Origin: Mangrovimicrobium sp048323675
GTDB taxonomy: Bacteria; Pseudomonadota; Gammaproteobacteria; Pseudomonadales; Halieaceae
Direction: 5' to 3'
NCBI RefSeq assembly: GCF_048323675.1
Contig: NZ_JBLWFK010000001.1
Coordinates: forward strand, 1 to 64,000
DNA length: 64,000 bases
Part shown: positions 58,078 through 64,000 of the stretch, in pieces
How positions within the stretch are numbered: the stretch's first letter is position 1
How the letters are laid out: every line of letters starts with the position of its first letter
The notes under the pieces: generated by a model
The model's input: the letters and a program-made list of their open reading frames with translations, nothing else
Told to the model about the DNA's origin: nothing
The model's database searches: none
Made by a program: the position numbers and the translations under genes

Positions 58078-60342
58078 TCAGAAGTTCCAGCGCAGTTGTA
58101 CGGCCAGCGTGCGGGTGCGGTCGTAGTGGGCGAAGTAGCTGCCCGGCGCCAGCGGCACGTCGTTGCCGAAGTTGAAGGTCTCTTCGTCGGTCAGGTTCTT
58201 GCCCAGCAGGGCGACCTCCCACCGATCGTCCAGCGGCGACAGCGCCACGCGCATGTCGAACTTGGTGAAGCTGTCCTGGCGCAGTTCCGGGTCCAGGTCG
58301 TTGGCGACGTAGTACTTGTCCGAGTAGTTGAGGTCGCCGGACACCGCCAGGTAGAGGTTGTCGGCGATCGCCCGCTCCCAGGTCAGGTTCCAGTGCGCCG
58401 ACCACGGCGGGGCGTACTGCAGGTCCTCGCCGGACAGGTCGTTGACGCAGGTTTCACCGGCGGGTGTGGCCGCCGTCTGGGGATAGGAACACTGGGCGCC
58501 GGGGAAACTGTCGTAGGTGGCGTCCAGGTAGCTGACGCTGAACGCGGTGCGCCAGGACTCGGTGATCGCCCAGTTGAGGTCGAGGTCCACGCCCTGGGAA
58601 ATTGCCTCCGCCGCGTTGCCGACGTTGAAGCCGACGAAGCCGTCGAAGGTGCTCACCTGCAGGTCCTTGTACTCGTTGCGGTACACGGCCACATTGAGGG
58701 TCATGGCACCGTCCAGGAGCGTGCTCTTGGAACCGATCTCGTAGGAATCGACCTCCTCCGGCTCGAATTCGAAGGTGGCCGGGTCGCCGCTCAGGCTCTG
58801 CAGGTCGAAGCCGCCGGACTTGTAGCCCTGGCTGACCTTTGCGTAGAGCATGTGTTCGATGGTCGGCGACCACTCCAGGGTGACCGAGGGTGAGAAGTTG
58901 TCATCCGAGCGGTTCTGCTTCAGGTGATAGGGGGCGCCGAAGCAGGATGCCGCGCCACTGGGGATGGAGGTCTTGAACTCGCCGCAGTAGTTGAGGGCGT
59001 CCACTTCCTTCTCGTCCACCGAGTAGCGCGCGCCGACGGTCAGCTTGAGGGTATCGGTGAAATCCCAGCCCAGTTGGCCGAATGCCGCGTAGGTTTTGGT
59101 GTCCTGCACGTCGTCCACCACCCGCGACAGGGCGTAGGGGGTGCCGGTGGAGGGTTCCGCGTTATAGGACAGGACCTGGTTGTACTCCAGTTCGTTGGAC
59201 TCGTAGTACACACCGGCGATGTAGTCCATGCGCTCGCCGAGGTCGCCGACCACGCGCAGCTCCTGGCTGAAGGAGTTGAACTTCTCGTCGCGCGACGCGT
59301 CCAGGGTATCCAGGTGGGTGTAGTCGCTGTCCAGGTACAGGTCGTCGTCGTGGCCGGTGTAGCCGGTGACCGAGGTCAGGGTGCCGGCGCCGAAGTCCCA
59401 GTTAACGGTCAATCCGGCGCTCCAGGCCTCGATCTCCTCGGAGCCGTGGCCGCCGTCCGGATCGTAGGCGGTTACCGTGGTCTTGTCGTCGAAGCGGCAG
59501 TCGTCGACGCCGGCTACCAGCGCCTGCAGCTGCGGCGCGCAGTGGATGAGTTCCGCGGGCTTCTCGCTCTGCTCCAGTGTCGAGTACTGCAGCTTGCCGA
59601 TGACTTCCACGCTGTCGGCGGCGTCCCACACCGCTGTCAGGCGGGAGATCCACTCCTCTTCGCCGCCGATGTCCTCGCCGGTGAAGGTGTTCCTCATCCA
59701 GCCATCGCTGTCGGAGTAGCGCGCCGCGAAGCGCAGGCCGAGGGTGTCGGTTACCGGCCCGCCATAGGCGCCCTCGTAACTCTGCTCCTCGGTCTCGAAC
59801 TCGTAGGAGGCCTGGGCGTAGCCCTCGGCCTCCTGCCCGGGATTGCGGGTGGTCAGGTTGAAGGCGCCGGCGATGGTGTTCTTGCCAAAGAGGACCCCCT
59901 GGGGGCCCTTGAGGATTTCGGCGCGCTCCATGTCGAACATGCCGACACGGGTGCTGCGGCCCCGGCCGAAGTAGATGCCGTCGACGTAGGTGCCCACGGA
60001 CTGCTCAAAGCCCTTGTTGAGACCGCTGCCGACGCCGCGGATGAACAACTGGGCACCGGAGGCGCCCTCGGTGACTGTGACACCGGGGGTGTACAGGGTC
60101 AGTTCCTCGATACTCTCGATGCCCATGGCGTCGAGGCGCTCCCCGGACATGGCGGCGACCGAGATAGGTACGTCCTGCAGGCTCTCGGGGCGCTTCTGGG
60201 CAGTGACCATCACCTCTTCCAGCATGGGCTGGGCGGCGAGGGTGGCGGCCTGCAGGAGGCCGGCTGCACCGAGGGCGAAAGCGGGGAATCGGGCGGCGGT
60301 TGTGACACCGCGTGTGGGGAACGCTGCTGTCTTGGGTTTCAT
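58078..60342 (-). CDS. TonB-dependent outer-membrane receptor
   Basis: 754 residues. Signal peptide ending near TLAA-QPM, plug start LEEVMVTAQKRPESLQDVPISV, IRGVGSGLNKGFEQSVGTYVDGIYFGRGRS, QGYKSGGF, and aromatic C terminus (LRWNF). The 'GxxxGFEQSVGxYVDGIYxGRxR' plug form is closer to the 7188 receptor than to those at 34188/52837. Promoter with perfect palindrome upstream; divergent TetR gene at 60571. Followed by two DUF1254 genes. Confidence 0.93.
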   Translation of the reverse strand: MKPKTAAFPTRGVTTAARFPAFALGAAGLLQAATLAAQPMLEEVMVTAQKRPESLQDVPISVAAMSGERLDAMGIESIEELTLYTPGVTVTEGASGAQLFIRGVGSGLNKGFEQSVGTYVDGIYFGRGRSTRVGMFDMERAEILKGPQGVLFGKNTIAGAFNLTTRNPGQEAEGYAQASYEFETEEQSYEGAYGGPVTDTLGLRFAARYSDSDGWMRNTFTGEDIGGEEEWISRLTAVWDAADSVEVIGKLQYSTLEQSEKPAELIHCAPQLQALVAGVDDCRFDDKTTVTAYDPDGGHGSEEIEAWSAGLTVNWDFGAGTLTSVTGYTGHDDDLYLDSDYTHLDTLDASRDEKFNSFSQELRVVGDLGERMDYIAGVYYESNELEYNQVLSYNAEPSTGTPYALSRVVDDVQDTKTYAAFGQLGWDFTDTLKLTVGARYSVDEKEVDALNYCGEFKTSIPSGAASCFGAPYHLKQNRSDDNFSPSVTLEWSPTIEHMLYAKVSQGYKSGGFDLQSLSGDPATFEFEPEEVDSYEIGSKSTLLDGAMTLNVAVYRNEYKDLQVSTFDGFVGFNVGNAAEAISQGVDLDLNWAITESWRTAFSVSYLDATYDSFPGAQCSYPQTAATPAGETCVNDLSGEDLQYAPPWSAHWNLTWERAIADNLYLAVSGDLNYSDKYYVANDLDPELRQDSFTKFDMRVALSPLDDRWEVALLGKNLTDEETFNFGNDVPLAPGSYFAHYDRTRTLAVQLRWNF

Positions 60343-60484
60343 GGCTGCTCTCTGCTGTAGTCACTGTTATTGGAATTCGTTAAGGCTTCGTCACCGCGGC
60401 TCGGGTGTCCCGCATGTCCATCGCCAGGAGCCGTTTTCGGCCCCCTGGCGGTTTTGCGCAGGGGGTGATCCGTGTTATTCTTCG

Positions 60485-60504
60485 AAACGAAAACGTTTTC
60501 GTTT
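60485..60504. promoter_or_regulatory. Perfect 20-bp palindrome, probable TetR operator
   Basis: AAACGAAAACGTTTTCGTTT, a perfect palindrome (10 + 10). It lies 5-24 nt past the -10 of the minus-strand promoter, across its expected transcription start, in the gap between a TetR gene and a TonB receptor gene. Confidence 0.7.
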
Positions 60505-60508
60505 TTTC

Positions 60509-60537
60509 AGAGTATGACTCTTGCGCGCATTTGTCAA
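60509..60537 (-). promoter_or_regulatory. Promoter of the TonB receptor/DUF1254 operon
   Basis: Minus strand: -35 TTGACA (60532-60537), 17-nt spacer, -10 TACTCT (60509-60514). Upstream lies TAAGAATGTTTT (60543-60554), similar to elements at 25020 and 63110. Confidence 0.65.
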
Positions 60538-60570
60538 ACAGTTAAGAATGTTTTTTTATCTGGAGTTAAC

Positions 60571-61182
60571 ATGAAGGCAAACAGGCAAATGGCGCCGGAC
60601 CGGCTTGCGCACCTGATTGCAGTTGCGCGCCTGGTGTTCGAGGAGGAGGGGGTCGGCAAAGCCACCATCGATACGATTGCGCAGCGTGCCGGTATCAGCA
60701 AGGCCACCATCTATCGCCAGTTCGACAACAAGGAAGTGCTGTTTGGGGAAGTCGTTCTCCACGTCAGCGAGGATATGTCCGCGGAACTGGCCCGTTTCGA
60801 CCTGGGTTTCGACGACCCCGCGGGTGTGCTCCTGCAGGCGGCGAAATCCATCCGGTCAGTGCACCTGTCGATCCGGGAAATTGTGCGCCTGATCATCGCG
60901 GAAATGCCGCGCCACGAGGAGATTTGCGCCCAGGCGCGCGATGCCCTGAGCCGTTCCATGTTCGAGCGGCTGCAGCAATACTTTGCGGCCCTGCTGCAGC
61001 GCGGACAAATGGATTATGCGGATGTGGACAGCGCAACCCGCCTGTTCACACTGATCGCCATGGGCGGGTTCCGGCCCCTGCTGGGCGATACAGGCATGGG
61101 CCGGGATGACGAAGAGAGACTATTCCGGGAGGTGCAGGTGTTCCTCACCGGGTGTGGTATCCGGGCTCCCGCGACTGGCTGA
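60571..61182 (+). CDS. TetR-family transcriptional regulator
   Basis: 203 residues. HTH: LIAVARLVFEEEGVGKATIDTIAQRAGISKATIYRQFDNKE. The start at 60571 follows GGAG at 5 nt; the frame extends upstream through the promoter. C-terminal domain resembles the regulator at 33352. Most likely it represses the divergent TonB receptor operon by binding the palindrome at 60485; a minus-strand Rieske gene converges with it from the right. Confidence 0.92.
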   Translation: MKANRQMAPDRLAHLIAVARLVFEEEGVGKATIDTIAQRAGISKATIYRQFDNKEVLFGEVVLHVSEDMSAELARFDLGFDDPAGVLLQAAKSIRSVHLSIREIVRLIIAEMPRHEEICAQARDALSRSMFERLQQYFAALLQRGQMDYADVDSATRLFTLIAMGGFRPLLGDTGMGRDDEERLFREVQVFLTGCGIRAPATG

Positions 61183-61196
61183 AGGGAGCCCGTTTT

Positions 61197-62546
61197 TCAG
61201 CGGTCGCCGTTGAGGTAGTCGTTGAGTACCTCGTGGAAGCGCCGCACCCGGGTTTCCTGCCCGGAGAGGTAGCAGTCGCCAAAGGCCATGGAACGCAGGC
61301 CGCGCTGCTGTGTCACTGCCAGCGACAGGTCCTGGCTGAGGAAGTCGCCCTGGTCGATGGTCGCCTCGTAGTTGGCGAAATCGCCTTCCTCGTGCTCCGC
61401 TTCCTCGTAGGGGCGCATGCCGTACAGGGTCGCCACTTCGCTGGCTTTCTCGACCTCGGGCACCAGGTACCAGTAGTCGAAGGTGGACCAGTTGGGATCG
61501 TCCGCGTCGGGTTCGGTGCGGAACACGTGGAGCCCTTCCGGGGTGCCGGTCAGGGTGAGGTTGGGGAAGCAGGTGTGGTGAATCTGGTCGGTCAGTTCAT
61601 CGTCGGTAAATTTCGCGAAGTACTGGAAACCACGCTCGGGGCCGAGTTTGCGCCGTGCCTGTTGCAGGGCGACACGTGCCTCCTGGGCGCGGCCGCGGAA
61701 CTCTTCGGGGTCGATATCCCACTCTTTCAGCACGTCCGCCCACAGCGGCATGATGTCCGCGTCGATCGGCAGCCGGGAGGAGGGCTGCAGTTTCTCGATC
61801 ATGCGGTTGTGGCCGGAGGGATACATCTCGAAGACCGTGGTGGAGTAGTGGTCGTCGATCATCGGCATGAACTGGGGGTGCACCGAGGGGATGTGGTAGG
61901 CCTCGTTGAAATTGTCCGAGGCGAACTTCCAGTTGGTGTTGACCCGCAGGGTGCGCCACACCACCCGGGTGTGGTTCTCCAGGTCGCGGTTGGCCAGCAG
62001 GGCGGGGATCGGGTCCAGGTATTCGAGCAGGGGTTTTACCTCGGGGTCGAAACTCCAGAAGATGAAACCGCCCCAGGTGTCGCAGGGCAGTTCCTTCAGG
62101 CGCAACTTGCCGCAGGGGTTGCCCTGGGGGAAGTCCTCCGCGTCCTGCACCCACGTGAGTTCGCCGTCCAGCCCCCACTGCCAGCCGTGGTAGGGGCAGG
62201 TGAAGCTGCCGTTGACCCCGCCTTCCTCCACCGCCAGCAACTGGTTGCCGCGGTGCATGCAGACGTTGAAGAAGGCCTTGATGGAGCCGTCCTCCTGTTT
62301 CACCATGAGGATCGATTCATGGCGGAAGTTGTGCACCACGAAGTCGCCGGGTTCCTGTAACTGGGCGGTGCGGCCACCCACGTGCCAGATGCGCTTCCAC
62401 ATGTGCTCCCACTCGCGATCGGCGAAATCCTTGGACCAGTAGCGGTCGCCGGTGATGGCGTCGCCGCGGGCCGCGGGTACCTGTGCGTCCGGGTGGGTGG
62501 GGTAGCTCTTGTCCTGCTGTAACTGTCCTGAAGTATCGGTTCCCAT
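61197..62546 (-). CDS. Rieske non-heme iron oxygenase, alpha subunit
   Basis: 449 residues. Rieske ligands C96/H98 and C117/H120 (CMHRGNQL, CPYHGWQW). Iron motif DNFNEAYHIPSVHPQ (HxxxxH). C-terminal QETRVRRFHEVLNDYL. Paralogue of the enzyme at 50409. Second gene after the SnoaL gene at 62586 (39-nt gap); ends 14 nt from the convergent TetR stop. No ferredoxin nearby. Confidence 0.92.
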   Translation of the reverse strand: MGTDTSGQLQQDKSYPTHPDAQVPAARGDAITGDRYWSKDFADREWEHMWKRIWHVGGRTAQLQEPGDFVVHNFRHESILMVKQEDGSIKAFFNVCMHRGNQLLAVEEGGVNGSFTCPYHGWQWGLDGELTWVQDAEDFPQGNPCGKLRLKELPCDTWGGFIFWSFDPEVKPLLEYLDPIPALLANRDLENHTRVVWRTLRVNTNWKFASDNFNEAYHIPSVHPQFMPMIDDHYSTTVFEMYPSGHNRMIEKLQPSSRLPIDADIMPLWADVLKEWDIDPEEFRGRAQEARVALQQARRKLGPERGFQYFAKFTDDELTDQIHHTCFPNLTLTGTPEGLHVFRTEPDADDPNWSTFDYWYLVPEVEKASEVATLYGMRPYEEAEHEEGDFANYEATIDQGDFLSQDLSLAVTQQRGLRSMAFGDCYLSGQETRVRRFHEVLNDYLNGDR

Positions 62547-62585
62547 GTTCGCTGTCCTCGTCGTGGGCCTTGCGCGGTGGTTAAC

Positions 62586-63032
62586 TCAGCGGTCGCCGTG
62601 AATTTCGTCCAGGGACGCCGGCAGGGGCATGCCCGGGTAGATGTTGTATTTCCGGCATTTCCACTGGTCGCCCTCGCGGACAAAATCCATGGTGTAGCGT
62701 ACGTGCACCAGCACTTCGTTGCCGTCGTTTGCCCGTCCCATGCCCTGTACGTAGGCGCGGGTGGATGCGCTGTCGCCATCGTAGGCATCGATCCGGAAGT
62801 TGGTGAGGTAGTGGGTATGGTGCGACATATTCTCGAAAACCTCGGAATAGAACTTCCGGTAGTCGGCCCTGCCGTTCATGAAGGGCAGGCCGATCGCGGA
62901 AAAGTCGAGCACGGCGTCCTCGGTAAAGTAGTCCAGCAGAGGGTCGAGTTCACCGATGTTATCGACCAGGTAGCAGTACTCGGTCATCTGGTCCTGGAGT
63001 GCTACGCGGGTTTCGAGGGGGATTGACGGCAT
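62586..63032 (-). CDS. SnoaL/NTF2-like protein
   Basis: 148 residues with the NTF2 fold: RVALQDQMTEYCYLVDNIGELDPLLDYFTEDAVLDFSAIG and C-terminal REGDQWKCRKYNIYPG. First gene of an operon with the Rieske alpha at 61197, which fits a beta-subunit-like role better than the other SnoaL copies. Promoter with conserved element at 63084-63112. Confidence 0.86.
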   Translation of the reverse strand: MPSIPLETRVALQDQMTEYCYLVDNIGELDPLLDYFTEDAVLDFSAIGLPFMNGRADYRKFYSEVFENMSHHTHYLTNFRIDAYDGDSASTRAYVQGMGRANDGNEVLVHVRYTMDFVREGDQWKCRKYNIYPGMPLPASLDEIHGDR

Positions 63033-63083
63033 TTTTGTATCTCCTGCACCTGCAATGAGTGTGGTTATTCGAATCGTGCCCCG

Positions 63084-63121
63084 ATACTATTACCTTGCAA
63101 GAATACAATCAAGAATGTTTT
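63084..63121 (-). promoter_or_regulatory. Promoter with conserved AT-rich element, SnoaL-Rieske operon
   Basis: Minus strand: -35 TTGATT (63107-63112), 17-nt spacer, -10 TAGTAT (63084-63089). The element CAAGAATGTTTT (63110-63121) overlaps the -35 and resembles the core at 23757. Confidence 0.6.
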
Positions 63122-63133
63122 TAATATGGCGGG

Positions 63134-63180
63134 AAAAAACTGCCAGCCGGTTCCGCGCGGTCGCGCTTCGGCTGGCAGTT
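63134..63180 (-). terminator. Hairpin with minus-strand T-run (orphan)
   Basis: 12-bp stem AACTGCCAGCCG/CGGCTGGCAGTT (63138-63149 with 63169-63180), 19-nt loop; read on the minus strand it is followed by TTTTTT. No minus-strand gene lies to its right within the window, so it may block antisense transcription into the promoter at 63084. Confidence 0.5.
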
Positions 63181-63281
63181 GGCGCCGGGCTTTGCGCCCG
63201 GGAGCCGGGCCGAAGCTTAACGAAAGTGTCACGAAGCGGCGTTACCCTCCCCGGATTATCGTCACCGGACCGCGAGACGTC

Positions 63282-64000
63282 TTGCAAACACTCAGCCCGC
63301 TGGATACCCGCTCCCTGTATTACGCCGCGGTAGCCGTGCTGGCGGCCGGCTGTGTGGCCGGGTGCCTGTTGCTGTCACGGCCGGTGCCGGAGGCCATACA
63401 GCTGGGTGATTACCGCGCCTACAGCTGCAATACCCCGGCATCCCGGGTGACCCAGCGCCTCCAGGTGCTCACCCTGACCTCGCTGTTTTCGCGGGAACTG
63501 GCCGATGGCCTGTGCAGCGAGCCGCGGGTGCAGGCGCTGTTTTCCGGCGTCGATGTCTACTGGCGCCCGCGCGGACACCTCACCGCCCAGCATGTCATGG
63601 AGGGCCGCTACGACGTGTTCTGGAACCGGCGCCACCTGGTGATGGGTTTGCTGCCGGAGTTTTACGAGTTCTATGCACCCTTGCTGGACACACCGCCCTC
63701 CGAGGTGTACTGGTTGAGCCGCGCGGGGCAGCCCCGCCTGAGTCGCGACTTTTTCCGCGACAAGACCCTCGGCCTGCTGGCAGATGCCCACAGCCACACC
63801 TATTACCAGCAACCGGTCAATGCGCTGCACCGGGCCGGTATCGAACTCGGTGACCGGCAAAAGCGTTTCTATCCCGATACCAGTTCGCTTTACCGCGCAT
63901 TCCGCGAAGGCGAAGTCGATCTGATCAGCAGTCCCATGATCAGCGAGGAACAACTGCTTGAGCAGGGGGTCACCTACCTGCTGATCGATGGCGAGGTGGT
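63282..64000 (+). CDS. Periplasmic-binding-protein-like gene, 5' part (truncated by window end)
   Basis: An open frame runs from a TTG at 63282 to the window end (239 codons). The N terminus (LQTLSPLDTRS) is followed by a hydrophobic segment YYAAVAVLAAGCVAGCLLL that is either a signal anchor or lipoprotein-like signal. The body contains WRPRGHLTAQHVMEGRYDVFW and DLISSPMISEEQLLEQGV, of the type II periplasmic binding-protein fold (PhnD/SBP-like). In-frame GTG at 63336 and ATG near 63595 are less likely because they cut the hydrophobic segment or fold. Substrate and full length are unknown. Confidence 0.6.
   Translation, partial: MQTLSPLDTRSLYYAAVAVLAAGCVAGCLLLSRPVPEAIQLGDYRAYSCNTPASRVTQRLQVLTLTSLFSRELADGLCSEPRVQALFSGVDVYWRPRGHLTAQHVMEGRYDVFWNRRHLVMGLLPEFYEFYAPLLDTPPSEVYWLSRAGQPRLSRDFFRDKTLGLLADAHSHTYYQQPVNALHRAGIELGDRQKRFYPDTSSLYRAFREGEVDLISSPMISEEQLLEQGVTYLLIDGEV

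Overview
The window is GC-rich, gene-dense bacterial chromosome. It most resembles a marine, oligotroph-type gammaproteobacterium (Halieaceae/OM60-like is my best guess, from gene content only). Supporting signs are four TonB-dependent receptors, an ectoine-degradation operon, a wax-ester synthase/DGAT and a large set of CoA-linked and Rieske-oxygenase catabolic genes. No rRNA, tRNA, CRISPR array, integrase or transposase was found.

Layout. 1-711: 3' end of a class I/II aminotransferase with a strong terminator. 775-5985 (minus): a four-gene ectoine catabolism operon (doeB2-doeD-doeA-doeC by analogy). 6134-6898: an alpha/beta hydrolase. 7188-13945 (plus): TonB receptor, acyl-CoA ligase and a tandem pair of acyl-CoA dehydrogenases. 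14082-23688 (minus): a compact nine-gene operon encoding a 2-oxoacid dehydrogenase complex (E1a, E1b, E2, E3), a DUF35 protein plus unusual thiolase, a Rieske oxygenase, a ThuA-like protein and an SDR lacking its catalytic Tyr; a TetR gene diverges from it. 25083-33156: short operons of SDRs, two Rieske oxygenases, a Rieske ferredoxin and small VOC, SnoaL, SRPBCC and ABM proteins. 33352-38948: TetR, TonB receptor and exported sulfatase. 39167-45515 (minus): PQQ/cytochrome c dehydrogenase, AhpD-like protein, SnoaL protein and two KstD-like flavoproteins, one with a Tat signal. 46052-48348: small ORF, SDR, EthD protein, MDR reductase. 48466-52693 (minus): WS/DGAT, SnoaL, Rieske, SDR. 52837-60342: TonB receptor, two DUF1254 proteins, TonB receptor. 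60571-63032: TetR, Rieske, SnoaL. 63282-64000: 5' part of a binding-protein-like gene.

Taken together, the region looks like a catabolic island for one or a few hydrophobic cyclic compounds (steroid-, terpenoid- or polycyclic-like; the substrate cannot be read from sequence). Outer-membrane uptake, desulfation and periplasmic PQQ/flavin oxidation would be followed by SDR and Rieske steps, CoA activation, acyl-CoA dehydrogenation, a DUF35-thiolase carbon-carbon bond step and a 2-oxoacid dehydrogenase. Many promoters share one architecture: an imperfect palindrome AAnCAA-N6-TTGnTT whose right arm is the -35 hexamer, followed by a 17-nt spacer. This suggests a common regulon, possibly under the TetR at 23861. 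Two copies of a roughly 120-nt three-way-junction repeat, with covarying outer stems, sit between convergent genes.
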